From Streptomyces shenzhenensis (GTDB taxonomy: Bacteria; Actinomycetota; Actinomycetes; Streptomycetales; Streptomycetaceae), in contig NZ_PENI01000005.1 of NCBI RefSeq assembly GCF_003688995.1, positions 359,501 to 423,500 on the forward strand: a stretch of 64,000 bases of DNA, in the 5' to 3' direction. The notes under the pieces were generated by a model, which was not told the origin of the DNA, searched no databases, and saw only the letters and a list, made by a program, of their open reading frames with translations. Below, one piece after another: positions 34,240-43,220 of this stretch. Every line of letters begins with the position of its first letter. Within the stretch, counting starts at the first letter, position 1. A program made the translations under genes and the position numbers.

Positions 34240-34987
34240 GTTCCTCCCTGGATGCTCCCGTCGAATCCGAATCCGAATCCGAATCCAAATCCGAGTACGA
34301 ACTCGCCGAACCCGTTGGACCGTTCGAGTCCGCGGGGCCGGTGACGAGCCGTGCCGGCAGCCACCAGGCCGCCGCGCACAGGCAGATGCCGAGCCAGCCG
34401 ACGGCGAACAGCCAGCCGCCGAGCACGTCGGTGAACCAGTGCACACCGAGATGGACCCGGGTGAGCCCGACCAGCACGCCCCAGCAGCCGACGGCCAGGC
34501 ATATCGGCGTTCTGCCCCGCGGGGCGCGCACCAGGACCGCGAGGATCACCAGTCCCGCGGTGAGGGCCGCCGTGGTGCTGTGGCCCGAGGGGTAGGCCCA
34601 GCCCGAGGCGTGCGTCCGCCAGTCGGGCAACGGCGGGCGGGCCCGCGCCACCAGCTCCATGACGCCGTACCGCGCGGCCTGTCCCGCGCCGAGGCAGACC
34701 GCGCCCAGCAGCGCGGCGACCAGCCGCTGCCGCGCGGTGCGCCCCGCGACCAGTGCTGCCACCGCCACCAGGGCGTACGGCACCACACCCGTGCCCGTGG
34801 CGGTCAGCCCGCGGGCCATGGCCACCGCCACGGCCGGGCGGTGGCCGAGGGACCAGCGCAGCAGGGCGTCGTCCAGGAACAGCGGGGCGCCGTGGGCGCC
34901 GACCACGACCATGGTCAGCACCCCGAACGCGGCCCAGGCGCCGAGGCCGGTGCTGCCGGCGAGTTCGGTGCTGCTCCTGCGGTTCAT
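34193..34987 (-). CDS. PAP2-family phosphatase with repetitive C-terminal tail
   Basis: A 264-residue membrane phosphatase, 5-6 helices. The three PAP2 motifs are ARARPPLPDW (motif 1, with the KxxxxxxRP lysine replaced), YPSGHST (motif 2) and TRVHLGVHWFTDVLGG (motif 3, with the SR of SRxxxxxHxxxD as TR). Such enzymes remove phosphate from lipid carriers (undecaprenyl pyrophosphate, phosphatidate). The tail ends in SDLDSDSDSDST, coded by a GAATCC hexamer array, and runs into the response-regulator start. ATGA overlap with the upstream PAP2 gene. The missing motif-1 Lys deserves a check on activity. Confidence 0.82.
   Translation of the reverse strand: MNRRSSTELAGSTGLGAWAAFGVLTMVVVGAHGAPLFLDDALLRWSLGHRPAVAVAMARGLTATGTGVVPYALVAVAALVAGRTARQRLVAALLGAVCLGAGQAARYGVMELVARARPPLPDWRTHASGWAYPSGHSTTAALTAGLVILAVLVRAPRGRTPICLAVGCWGVLVGLTRVHLGVHWFTDVLGGWLFAVGWLGICLCAAAWWLPARLVTGPADSNGPTGSASSYSDLDSDSDSDSTGASREEHASQDPGRRGRSRPA
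34263..34292. repeat. GAATCC hexanucleotide array
   Basis: Four perfect GAATCC units and one AAATCC unit in a row, inside the PAP2 gene tail. On the minus strand it encodes alternating Ser-Asp. Each unit adds two codons, so slippage would change tail length without shifting the frame. Confidence 0.85.
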
Positions 34988-35586
34988 GACACCAGGAGCG
35001 GGCGCAGCCGGGTCGCCGACAGCCGTCGGGCGAGCCCTCTCGGCCAGCGCCGCAGCACCGTCATCGACACGAACGCGACGAGTCCGCCGAGCACGACCCC
35101 CGCGAGGACGTCGTGCGGATAGTGGACGCCGATCCACACCCGGGAGACCGCCATGGCGCCCGCGGCCAGGACGGCGACGGCGCCCAGCCGGCGGGAGACG
35201 AAGCAGAGGGCCACCGCCGCGGCGGCCGCGATCGCCGCGTGATTGCTCGGGAACGACCAGTCGCCCGGCGCCGGACACGCCTCCAGTGTGCTGACCCGCA
35301 GGCTCTGGCACGGCCGGTTCTCCCGGACCAGCGCCTTGAGCCCGGCGTCCACGCCGAACGCCGCCACCACGGCCACCGGAACGGCCAGTGCCGTCATGGC
35401 GGCCCGTGCCCCCGTACGGCGCGAGCGCCACCAGCCGACGGTCATCAGCACCGCGAAGAGGGCCAGGCCGTAGGCCGACCACACCGTCACCGCGTCGTTG
35501 AACCAGCCGGGCGAGCGGTGCGCCAGCCCCACCACATCCGTGTAGGGCTCGCCGTCGACCGCCGAACCCGAGAACGCGAGGATCAT
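34984..35586 (-). CDS. PAP2-family phosphatase (BcrC/UppP-like)
   Basis: A 200-residue membrane phosphatase with 5-6 helices. All three catalytic motifs are clear: ALVRENRPC (motif 1, KxxxxxxRP with the Lys in GLKALVREN), FPSNHAA (motif 2) and SRVWIGVHYPHDVLAG (motif 3). This is the UppP/BcrC-like PAP2 type that recycles undecaprenyl pyrophosphate. It overlaps its upstream DedA gene and downstream PAP2 gene by 4 nt each. With DedA it fits a lipid-carrier recycling unit. Confidence 0.88.
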   Translation of the reverse strand: MILAFSGSAVDGEPYTDVVGLAHRSPGWFNDAVTVWSAYGLALFAVLMTVGWWRSRRTGARAAMTALAVPVAVVAAFGVDAGLKALVRENRPCQSLRVSTLEACPAPGDWSFPSNHAAIAAAAAVALCFVSRRLGAVAVLAAGAMAVSRVWIGVHYPHDVLAGVVLGGLVAFVSMTVLRRWPRGLARRLSATRLRPLLVS

Positions 35587-36242
35587 CGGGCCTCCTTCGC
35601 CGCCTTGCGGGATCGCAGCACCTCGGCGACGAGCGGGATCAGGGACACCACCACGATCACCGCGATCACCGGCAGCAGGTACTTGTCGATGTTCGGCACG
35701 GAGGAGCCCAGCGCATATCCGCCGAGGGTCAGGCCGACGCTCCACACCAGGCCGCCGATCACCTGCCACACCGTGAACGTCCTGGCGGGCACGCCGAGTG
35801 CCCCGGCCAGCGGATTGAGCACCGTGCGCACCACGGGCACGAACCGGGCGAGGACGATCGCCTTCGCGTGGCCGTAGCGGTCGAGCAGTTCCTCGGCGTG
35901 CCGCGCACCCTCGTGCAGCCGGGCCGAGCGGCTGCGCGCGAGCAGGGTGCGGCCCGCCTTGCGGCCCAGCAGATACCCGCACTGCGAGCCGACCAGCGCG
36001 CCCACCGCGGCGGCGACCAGCAGCGGCGCCAGGGACAGTCGCAGTCCCCGGTCGGCGGTGCCGGTGCACAGCAGGCCCGCCGTGAACAGCAGCGAGTCGC
36101 CGGGCAGGAAGAAACCGATCAGCAGCCCCGTCTCGGCGAAGAGCACCACGCCGACGCCCAGCGCGCCGAAGGCGGCCAGCAGCGAGTGGGGATCCAGCAC
36201 GTTGACAGCGAGCTGCGACGACAGGTGTGCAGCAGTGATCAT
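35583..36242 (-). CDS. DedA/SNARE-associated-family membrane protein
   Basis: A 219-residue DedA-family protein, 5 helices. Family hallmarks are LIGFFLPGDSLLFTAG and the amphipathic ARFVPVVRTVLNPLAGALG stretch, with conserved Glu and Arg positions. DedA proteins are linked to flipping undecaprenyl phosphate back across the membrane. The ATG at 36242 was chosen because AAAGGG lies about 9 nt upstream. It is the first gene of the operon, whose promoter region contains two CTACA-type palindromes. Four downstream genes follow with 4-47 nt overlaps, so the whole operon is one unit. Confidence 0.88.
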   Translation of the reverse strand: MITAAHLSSQLAVNVLDPHSLLAAFGALGVGVVLFAETGLLIGFFLPGDSLLFTAGLLCTGTADRGLRLSLAPLLVAAAVGALVGSQCGYLLGRKAGRTLLARSRSARLHEGARHAEELLDRYGHAKAIVLARFVPVVRTVLNPLAGALGVPARTFTVWQVIGGLVWSVGLTLGGYALGSSVPNIDKYLLPVIAVIVVVSLIPLVAEVLRSRKAAKEAR

Positions 36243-36264
36243 CGTCGCGCGCCCTTTCATTCGA

Positions 36265-36299
36265 CTACATAGTTGTAGACGGTCTACCGAACTGTAGAC
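36265..36299. promoter_or_regulatory. CTACA/TGTAG palindrome near the DedA operon
   Basis: CTACA (36265-36269), 4 nt, TGTAG (36274-36278); overlapping GTAGAC-G-GTCTAC (36275-36287); another TGTAGAC at 36293-36299. It lies 20 to 60 bp upstream of the DedA start and fits BlaI-type core half-sites. Confidence 0.55.
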
Positions 36300-36356
36300 G
36301 ATCGGCGGGTGTGCTCGGTTCCGGGTCTTTGCTGCTCCATTGCCGGTTCGTGACCT

Positions 36357-36380
36357 GATGACTACACGGGTGTAGTCATC
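36357..36380. promoter_or_regulatory. 24-bp perfect palindrome, CTACA-N4-TGTAG type
   Basis: Two 11-bp arms (GATGACTACAC and GTGTAGTCATC) around GG. The core is CTACA-N4-TGTAG, the same arrangement as at 36265-36278. It is halfway between the divergent DedA and EfeU genes, 53 bp upstream of the EfeU start. Confidence 0.65.
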
Positions 36381-36389
36381 ATGGTCCGC

Positions 36390-36410
36390 GAAGGTAAGGC
36401 ATGCCTTCAC
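36390..36410. promoter_or_regulatory. Candidate DtxR/IdeR (DmdR) iron box for EfeU
   Basis: AGGTAAGGCATGCCTTCAC is a near-perfect palindrome (one mismatch in GTAAGGC/GCCTTCAC) with 12 of 19 matches to the DtxR/IdeR iron box by eye. It sits 23-43 nt before the start of the iron transporter gene, where a Fe-dependent repressor would act. Confidence 0.6.
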
Positions 36411-36432
36411 TAACCGGGGAGGGTCGCGGGCC

Positions 36433-39075
36433 ATGTGGGACGACGCGTTTCCGAGTTTCCTGATCGGGCTGAGGGAGGGACTCGAAGGCGGGCTCATCGT
36501 CTCCATCCTGGTGGCCACCCTGGTGCGGGCGGATGCCAGAGCGCGGCTGCCGCAGGTGTGGACGGGCGTCCTCGCCGCCGTCGCGCTGGCGATGAGCTTC
36601 GGTGCCGTCCTCACCTTCACCGCCGCGTCCCTCTCCGCCACCGCGCAGGAGACGTTCGGCGGCACCCTCAGCGTGATCGCCGTCGCGTTCGTCACCGCGA
36701 TGGTGTTCTGGATGCGCCGCTCGGCCCGCAGCCTGTCGGGCGAGATCAGGGAGAAGGTCACCGGCGCGCTCGCCATGGGCGCGGGCATGCTGATCGTCAC
36801 CTCCTTCCTCGCCGTGGGCCGCGAGGGCCTGGAGACGGCCCTGTTCCTGTGGACCACCGCACAGGCGGCCGGCGAGTCCGCGGGCCCGCTGACCGGCGCG
36901 GGCGTCGGCCTGGTCCTCGCGGCGGGCCTGTGCTGGGGGCTGTACCGGCGGGTCCTGAAGATCAACCTGACGCGGTTCTTCACCGCCACCGGCGTCGTCC
37001 TCGTCGTGATCGCGGCCGGCGTGCTCGGCTACGGTCTGCGTGACCTCCAGGAGGGCGGCGTCCTGCCCGGCCGGACCGCGTACGCAGTCGACCTCGGCGG
37101 CAGCATCGACGCCGGCGCCTGGTACAGCACCCTGGTGCAGGGCGTGTTCAACCTGACACCGACGATGACCTGGCTCCAGGTGACGGCGTACGTCGCCTAC
37201 CTGGCCGTGGTGATGACCCTGTTCACCCGCCGCGCCCGCGCCGTGCCCTCCAAACCCCCGACCACCCGCGAGCGGCCGGCTGCCGAGCCGTCTGCGTCGG
37301 GGGCGACCACCGGTGGGCTGTTGCCTGTCGAGCGGTCTGCGTCAGGGGCGGCGGGCCCTGGGCCGTTGCCTGCGGAGCCGTCTGCGCCCGAGCCGTCCGG
37401 GTCCGGGTCGGCGGCCGGTGGACCGTTGCCCGCCGAGCCGACCGAGCGGTCGTCGACCGCCGAGCGGTCTGCGCCCGGGGCGACCGCGGGTGGGTCGTTG
37501 CCTGCGGAGCCGTCTGCGTCCGACCCGGTCACCCGCGGGCCGTCGGTCGTCGGGCCGTCCGCGTCCGAGCCGGCCGCTCGTGAGTCGTCGGCTGCCGAGC
37601 GGTCTGCGCCCGGGGCGACCGCCGGTGGGCTGCTGCCTGTTGAGCGGTCTGTGTCCGACTCGGTCACCCGCGGGCCGTCGGTCGTCGGGCTGTCCGCGTC
37701 CGAGCCGGCCGCTCGTGAGTCGTCGGCTGCCGAGCTGCCCGCGTCCGACCCGGTCACCCGCGAGCCGTCGACCGCCGAGCGGTCTGCGCCCGGGGCGACG
37801 GCGGGTGGGTCGTTGCCTGCGGAGCCGTCCGCGTCCGAGCCGGTCACCCGCGAGCCGTCCGCTGCCGAGCAGGCCACCCGCGAGCCGTCCGCGTCCGACC
37901 CCGTCGGGGCCGGCCCGCGGCGGCCCGGGTGGGTGGTGCCTGTTGCTGTTGTTGCCGTTCCCGTGCTGCTCGCGGCTCTCGTCGTCGCTCTCGCCCGGCC
38001 CAAACCGGCGGGTGCCCAGACGGTCGCCGTCTCGGAGACCGACTGCGGGCAGGGCTTCGCCGCGCCGGAACGCGGACGGCAGACCTTCCGTATGCACAAC
38101 ACCGGCGGCAAGACGTCCGAGGTCTACCTCATCGACCCGGCCACCGGCGCCGTCTACGGCGAGATCGAGGGCCTGGCGCCCGGCACCACCCGGGAACTGG
38201 TCGCCACGGTCGCGGGCGGCACGTACGCCTGGCGCTGCGTGCCCACCGGCAGCAGGGCCGTCACCTCCCAGTCCGTCACCGTCAGCGGCGGCGGAGCGGC
38301 CAGAGCGGTCGTACCCGTCTCGGAGCGCGACCTCGCCGCGCCCCTGAAGGCGTACCGGGCGTACGTCGACCGGGGCCTGGCCGTGCTCGTCACACAGACC
38401 CGCACCCTCAGCGACGACATCGCGGGCGGCCGGCTCGGCCGGGCCCGCACCGACTGGCTGACCGCGCATCGCACGTACTCCTCCCTCGGCGCCGCCTACG
38501 GCACCTTCGCCGACTTCGCCCAGCGGATCGACGGCCGGCCCGACGGCCTGCCGGACGGCGTGCGGGACAAGGACTTCACCGGCTTCCACCGGGTCGAGTA
38601 CGGACTGTGGCACGGGCAGTCAGCGGACCGGCTGAGGGCGCCCGCCCGGCAGCTCGCCGACGCGGTCGCGGCCCTCCGTACGGCCTTCCCCAGCCAGGAC
38701 TTCGACCCCGGCGACCTGCCGCTGCGCGCCCACGAGATCCTGGAGAACACCCTCCAGTTCGAGCTCACCGGGGACACCGACGAGGGCAGCGGCACCAACC
38801 TCGCCACCGCTGACGCCGATCTCCGCGGCACCCGTGAACTGCTCACCGTACTGCGGCCGTTGCTGACCGGCCGGGCGCCGAAACTGCTGCCCACGGTCGA
38901 CGCGGGCCTGGCCCGCCTGCAGCAGCTCCTCGACGCGGCGCACCACGGCGCGCGGTGGACGCCGGTCGACCGGCTCGACCCGACGGAGCGGGCCCGCATC
39001 GACGGTGCCACCGGTCAGCTCCTGGAGGACCTCGCGCCGATCCCGGACCTGCTGGAGATCCGGAAGTCCGCGTGA
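36433..39075 (+). CDS. EfeU-EfeO fusion: iron permease and M75 iron-binding protein
   Basis: An 880-residue protein. Residues 1-270 are a complete FTR1/EfeU permease with seven helices and both iron motifs (REGLEGGL at 15, REGLETALF at 136). Next comes a 230-residue Pro/Ser/Ala/Glu linker made of imperfect repeats. Residues about 499-520 are a helix ([20 protein letters not shown]), as expected for the start of an EfeO anchor. Then follow a cupredoxin-like domain (525-610) and an M75 imelysin-like domain (620-880) with FHRVEYGLW, whose HxxE binds metal. Normally EfeU and EfeO are separate genes; no stop codon lies between them here. It is followed by efeB with a TGATG junction. An iron box and a palindrome precede it. 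Confidence 0.85.
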   Translation: MWDDAFPSFLIGLREGLEGGLIVSILVATLVRADARARLPQVWTGVLAAVALAMSFGAVLTFTAASLSATAQETFGGTLSVIAVAFVTAMVFWMRRSARSLSGEIREKVTGALAMGAGMLIVTSFLAVGREGLETALFLWTTAQAAGESAGPLTGAGVGLVLAAGLCWGLYRRVLKINLTRFFTATGVVLVVIAAGVLGYGLRDLQEGGVLPGRTAYAVDLGGSIDAGAWYSTLVQGVFNLTPTMTWLQVTAYVAYLAVVMTLFTRRARAVPSKPPTTRERPAAEPSASGATTGGLLPVERSASGAAGPGPLPAEPSAPEPSGSGSAAGGPLPAEPTERSSTAERSAPGATAGGSLPAEPSASDPVTRGPSVVGPSASEPAARESSAAERSAPGATAGGLLPVERSVSDSVTRGPSVVGLSASEPAARESSAAELPASDPVTREPSTAERSAPGATAGGSLPAEPSASEPVTREPSAAEQATREPSASDPVGAGPRRPGWVVPVAVVAVPVLLAALVVALARPKPAGAQTVAVSETDCGQGFAAPERGRQTFRMHNTGGKTSEVYLIDPATGAVYGEIEGLAPGTTRELVATVAGGTYAWRCVPTGSRAVTSQSVTVSGGGAARAVVPVSERDLAAPLKAYRAYVDRGLAVLVTQTRTLSDDIAGGRLGRARTDWLTAHRTYSSLGAAYGTFADFAQRIDGRPDGLPDGVRDKDFTGFHRVEYGLWHGQSADRLRAPARQLADAVAALRTAFPSQDFDPGDLPLRAHEILENTLQFELTGDTDEGSGTNLATADADLRGTRELLTVLRPLLTGRAPKLLPTVDAGLARLQQLLDAAHHGARWTPVDRLDPTERARIDGATGQLLEDLAPIPDLLEIRKSA
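37459..37728 (+). repeat. 135-bp tandem duplication in the EfeUO linker
   Basis: The block starting at 37459 (GCCGAGCGGTCTGCGCCCGG) recurs at 37594, 135 bp away, and partly again at 37774. A second landmark, GGTCACCCGCGGGCCGTCGG, recurs at 37527 and 37662, also 135 bp apart. The period equals 45 codons, so the frame is kept. Similar shorter repeats fill the rest of the linker, 37260-37920. Confidence 0.75.
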
Positions 39076-39146
39076 TGACAGCCGAGCCCCTCCGCGGGCG
39101 CCCGCCCGCCCCGTACCGTCCCGCTCGCAGCGAAGGGAACACCCCC

Positions 39147-40430
39147 ATGCCGTCCGCCGAAACGCCCGCCCCGCACAGCGGCTGCCCCGCCGGCCACGGT
39201 CGCCGCACCTTCGTGCGCACCGCCCTCGGCGCCGGTGCCGCCGGCGCGGCCCTCGCCGGCGGCGGCTTCGCGCTGAGCCGCAGCGGGACGGGACAGGCGC
39301 AGGCCGCGGACGGCTCGACCGATCCCGCCGCGGTGCCCTTCCACGGCGCCCACCAGGCAGGCATCGTCACCCCCGCGCCCGCCGCCGCGGCCTTCGTCTC
39401 CTTCGAGGTGATCGCGGACGACCGCAACGGCCTGGCCGAGCTGCTGCGCACCCTCACCGAACGGGCCCGTTTCCTTACCTCCGGCGGCACCCCCGCCGAC
39501 CTGGGCGTCGGCGCCCCGCCCTCGGACAGCGGCATCCTGGGCCCCGAGGTCCCCGCCGACGCGCTCACGGTCACCGTGGGCGTCGGCGCCTCCCTCTTCG
39601 ACGACCGCTACGGACTCGCGAAGGCCAGGCCGAGCCGGCTCACATCGATGAAGACGTTCCCGAACGACCGTCTGAACCCCGCCGAGTGCCACGGCGACCT
39701 GTCCTTGCAGCTGTGCGCCACCCGCCAGGACACGGTGCTGCACGCGCTGCGCGACATCGCCCGGCACACCCGCGGGGCCATGCAGATCAAGTGGCGCGTC
39801 GACGGCTTCCAGAACGCCCCGCGCCCCACCGGCGCCCAGCGCAACCTGCTCGGCTTCAAGGACGGCACGGCCAACCCGGACGTCGGCTCGGCCCGGGAGA
39901 CCGAACGCCTCATCTGGGTGGGCGCCGGGCAGGGCGAGCCGGCGTGGGCGACCGGCGGCAGCTACCAGGTGATCCGGATCATCCGGATGCTGGTGGAGTT
40001 CTGGGACCGGGTCTCGCTCACCGAGCAGGAGAAGATGTTCGGCCGCCGCAAGGACACCGGCGCGCCGTTGGACGGCACCGAGGAGAGCGACGTCCCGCAG
40101 TACGCGAAGGACCCGCACGGCACCGCGATACCGCTCGACGCGCACATCCGGCTCGCCAACCCGCGCACCCCCGCCACCGACGACTCCCGCATCCTGCGCC
40201 GCGGCTACAACTACGACCGGGGCGTGGACAGCGTCGGCAACCTCGACATGGGGCTGGTCTTCTGCTGCTACCAGCAGGACGTCACCCGGCAGTTCGAGGC
40301 CACCCAGACCCGGCTGATCGACGAACCCCTGGTCGACTACATCGCTCCGACGGGCGGCGGCTACTTCTTCGCGCTGCCCGGCGTCGCGGACACCCGGGAC
40401 TGGCTGGGCCGTGGCCTGCTGGCGTCCTGA
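39147..40430 (+). CDS. efeB: EfeB: Tat-exported Dyp-type haem peroxidase
   Basis: A 427-residue protein with a Tat signal ([20 protein letters not shown], twin Arg) and the DyP motif GFKDGTANP. The proximal-His region lies in [11 protein letters not shown] and the distal region in [12 protein letters not shown]. DyP peroxidases of the EfeB type strip or oxidise iron for the EfeUOB ferrous importer outside the membrane. ATG 39147 is preferred because GAAGGGA lies 9-10 nt upstream and it starts a typical Tat signal; the ATG at 39075, overlapping the EfeUO stop, would add 24 residues in front. The operon order efeUO-efeB is the usual one. Confidence 0.88.
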   Translation: MPSAETPAPHSGCPAGHGRRTFVRTALGAGAAGAALAGGGFALSRSGTGQAQAADGSTDPAAVPFHGAHQAGIVTPAPAAAAFVSFEVIADDRNGLAELLRTLTERARFLTSGGTPADLGVGAPPSDSGILGPEVPADALTVTVGVGASLFDDRYGLAKARPSRLTSMKTFPNDRLNPAECHGDLSLQLCATRQDTVLHALRDIARHTRGAMQIKWRVDGFQNAPRPTGAQRNLLGFKDGTANPDVGSARETERLIWVGAGQGEPAWATGGSYQVIRIIRMLVEFWDRVSLTEQEKMFGRRKDTGAPLDGTEESDVPQYAKDPHGTAIPLDAHIRLANPRTPATDDSRILRRGYNYDRGVDSVGNLDMGLVFCCYQQDVTRQFEATQTRLIDEPLVDYIAPTGGGYFFALPGVADTRDWLGRGLLAS

Positions 40431-40466
40431 CGTTCCCGTCCCACGGCCACGTCCCGCCCACCCGCC

Positions 40467-41438
40467 TCACTGTCCGTCCCCGCGGGTCAGGCCCAGGTCC
40501 CGGTGCCAGCGCGTCAGTTGTCTCGCCGGGTCGCCCAGGTACGACCACGGGGTGCGGGTGGCGCGGCGGCCCAGCATGCGCAGGACGGCGGAGGCGATGT
40601 CCGTGGTGCCCGCGTGGCAGGCCGCATGGGCGAGATGGTTCAGGTCCCGCAGCTCGGCCGGGGCGACGAAGGCGTCGTCCCGGCCCGCGATCCACCGGTG
40701 CCAGGTGCGGCGCACGTCGCCGACCGCGCCGTCGTGGTTCCAGTGCTGGCCCAGGCCGACCGCCGCCTGCTGCCCCTTGGCGCTGTCCAGGGTGTGACGG
40801 AACTCCTCGACCCGGGCGTACTGCACCAGCACCGGCAGCGCACAGCCGGGCGGGGCGACCCCGGCGGCGTCCCGGGCGAAGTCGTACATGAGGCCGTGGC
40901 TGCCGTGCCAGCGCGCCGAGTAGTAGTGCAGCACCTGGAGGTGGCCCTCCACGCTGTACGGGTCGCGCCGGTGCAACTCGTCCCACCAGCGTGCCAGTTC
41001 GCGCCGCCGTACCCCCGCCGGATACAGCCGGGCCGCCGAGATCAGCGAGACCCAGGGCGTCGGGTCCTCGGGCCAGGCGTCGGTGGCCCGCAGGCAGGCC
41101 AGCACGGCGGTGTCGATCCGCTCCCGGTCGATCGGCACACCGCGGCCCGCCGCGATGGCCAGCGTGAAGGCCCGGACCGTCTCCGTCGCGGCGTGCAGCA
41201 CCAGCGCGTCGGCGCTGTGCGGCTCGGCGGCCAGCCAGGACTCCACCGTCGTACTGCCCGCGCACGCCTGCGCCAGCAGCCGCGTCCGGTGACCCCGCGA
41301 GAGCCAGTCGGCACCGGTGGCCCGCAGCAGGTCACGCAGCCCCTGCCAGCGGCCGATCACGATGTCGTGGCGGGCGGAGGTGAGCAGCGCGTCCCCGCAG
41401 TCGGGGTCGAAGTCGGGCGTGAATCGGTCTCGCGCCAT
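40467..41438 (-). CDS. Hypothetical helical protein
   Basis: A 323-residue, mostly helical cytosolic protein with many Trp, His and Leu (GRWQGLRDLLRATGADWL, RTRLLAQACAGSTTVESWLA, RRELARWWDELHRRDPYSVE). The regular helix pairs recall TPR-like solenoids. It is rich in paired Trp/Arg patterns but has no known domain or catalytic motif. Family relatives are likely among actinobacteria only. It follows the amino-acid permease gene by 13 nt, so it may be a permease-linked protein, perhaps a regulator. The ATG at 41438 follows a GAGGGGG stretch about 11 nt upstream. Function unknown. Confidence 0.62.
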   Translation of the reverse strand: MARDRFTPDFDPDCGDALLTSARHDIVIGRWQGLRDLLRATGADWLSRGHRTRLLAQACAGSTTVESWLAAEPHSADALVLHAATETVRAFTLAIAAGRGVPIDRERIDTAVLACLRATDAWPEDPTPWVSLISAARLYPAGVRRRELARWWDELHRRDPYSVEGHLQVLHYYSARWHGSHGLMYDFARDAAGVAPPGCALPVLVQYARVEEFRHTLDSAKGQQAAVGLGQHWNHDGAVGDVRRTWHRWIAGRDDAFVAPAELRDLNHLAHAACHAGTTDIASAVLRMLGRRATRTPWSYLGDPARQLTRWHRDLGLTRGDGQ

Positions 41439-41451
41439 CGGGCTCGCCCCC

Positions 41452-42924
41452 TCAGAAGTCGGTGGGGAGGCCCTCATGGACGTGGGACAGCGCCATCGCG
41501 CGGTCGTCGGGGACGTACGCGGCCTCGACGGTGCGCGTGGCGTCCAGCCGGGCCGGCCGGTAGTAGTCGCTGCCCTTGCGCCAGTACCAGAGCATCGGCA
41601 CCAGCCCGACGGCCAGGCCGCCGATGCCGATCGCCACGGCGGCGTCGCTCAGCTCGCCCAGCGACTCGACGAAGATCCAGAACATGAACAGGGAGCCGAA
41701 CAGCGGCCACACCCCGCCCAGGAGGAGCCGGGCCGGCGAGGTGAACAGCAGCTTGCGGTGGGCGACGACCGCCGCGAGCCCGGCGAGACCGTAGTACACG
41801 GCGATCTGCAGGCCGATCGCCGAGATCGCGTCGGAGAGGATCTCACCGACCGTGCCCAGCGCGTTGGCGGCGATGAACATCGCCAGCGCCACCGCGCCGA
41901 CCACGGTGATCGCCGCCCAGGGCGTGTTCCAGGTGCGGTGCACCCGGCCCAGCACGGCCGGCAGCGTCCGATCGCGGCCCATCGCGAACAGCGACCGCGT
42001 CACCTGGATGAGCGTCGTCTCCAGCGTGGCGACGGTGGACAGCAGCACCGAGACGATCAGCAGCTTGCCGCCCCAGCCGGGCCAGATCTCCTCGCCGAGC
42101 ACGGCCAGCACATTGGCCGCGTTCTGGGAGATCTGCCCCGAGGAGAGGATGACGTTCGCGGCGATGGTGAACACCTCGAACAGCAGGAACACGACGCCCA
42201 GTCCGATCAGGCCCGCGAGTCCGGTCGTACGGCGGCTGTTGCGGGTCTCCTCGCTCAGATTGCTCGTGACGTCCCAGCCCCAGTAGTAGAAGGCGGCGAT
42301 CAGCGCGCCCGAGGCGAACCCGGACACCCCGTCGAACTGGCCGAAGCCCAGCCAGGACCAGTCGAACGGCCGCGCGTTGTCGGTGTGGAAGACGGCCAGC
42401 ACCGCGAACAGCGCCAGCAGGGCCAGCTCCACTCCGGACATCAGCAGCTGCGCCCGTACGGTGATCCGGGCACCGCCCAGCACGACGCCGAGCATGAGCA
42501 GGAACCAGCCGGCGCCCACCACCGTGGCCAGGGCGGTGTCGTCGGCCAGCCGCTCGTCGAACAGCGCGAGCGTCATCGAACCGGCGGGCAGCGACCCGGC
42601 CACCATGAAGATGGTCGCCGAGACCACCAGCGCCCAGCCGCTGACGAAACCCAGGGACGGGTGCAGGGTGCGCCCCACCCACGAGTAGCTCGCGCCCGCG
42701 TTCACATCGATCCGGCCGAGCTGCGCGAACGCCAGTGCGATGCCCAGCATCGGGATCGCGCAGTACAGCAGCGCCGCCGGGGCGGCCAGGCCCACCGCGC
42801 CGACCAGGACGGCGGTGGTGGCGCCCAGCGAATAGGCCGGAGCACTGCCCGCGACGGCCATGACGACGGTGTCGAACGTACCGAGGGCATTGGTCTGCAG
42901 CCCTCTGCCCCTGTTGTTGCTCAT
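41452..42924 (-). CDS. APC-family amino acid permease
   Basis: A 490-residue permease with 12 helices. Typical of the APC family are the N-terminal GTFDTVVMAVAGSAPAYSLG, ASYSWVGRTLHPSLGFVSGW, and the central SEETRNSRRTT loop, which places it near the amino-acid/polyamine or amide permeases. It would import an amino acid or amine across the inner membrane; the substrate is not deducible. A 296-bp non-coding stretch upstream (42925-43220) should hold its promoter. The downstream gene 40467-41438 is 13 nt away and likely cotranscribed. Confidence 0.87.
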   Translation of the reverse strand: MSNNRGRGLQTNALGTFDTVVMAVAGSAPAYSLGATTAVLVGAVGLAAPAALLYCAIPMLGIALAFAQLGRIDVNAGASYSWVGRTLHPSLGFVSGWALVVSATIFMVAGSLPAGSMTLALFDERLADDTALATVVGAGWFLLMLGVVLGGARITVRAQLLMSGVELALLALFAVLAVFHTDNARPFDWSWLGFGQFDGVSGFASGALIAAFYYWGWDVTSNLSEETRNSRRTTGLAGLIGLGVVFLLFEVFTIAANVILSSGQISQNAANVLAVLGEEIWPGWGGKLLIVSVLLSTVATLETTLIQVTRSLFAMGRDRTLPAVLGRVHRTWNTPWAAITVVGAVALAMFIAANALGTVGEILSDAISAIGLQIAVYYGLAGLAAVVAHRKLLFTSPARLLLGGVWPLFGSLFMFWIFVESLGELSDAAVAIGIGGLAVGLVPMLWYWRKGSDYYRPARLDATRTVEAAYVPDDRAMALSHVHEGLPTDF

Positions 42925-43220
42925 GGTTGCGCTGCTTTCCGGTCATGCACGGCGCCCGGGCGGCCCGGCCCGACGGCGTACGGAGTGGGGGGTGTGGAGC
43001 GGCCTCGGACCCGGAGAGGGATGGCCTCGGGGTCGGCGGCGGGCCAGGGGAGGGAAAGGAGGCGGTGGGCACCGTTCAGCCCTGCGTCGGCGTGCGGTTA
43101 CACCGAGTGTGGGTGTGATGATAGCGGTGCCCTTCCCCCTTTCAAGATTGACCAGCGGGTAATGTCACGGGCCCCCGCTCGCCCCAACTCCCACCTGCGC
43201 GAACGGCCTTCGGCGGCCGG

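Noticed and set aside
37260..37920. Repeats in the EfeUO linker considered as a CRISPR array
   Set aside because: Repeats are in-frame, coding, of unequal spacing and without unique spacers.
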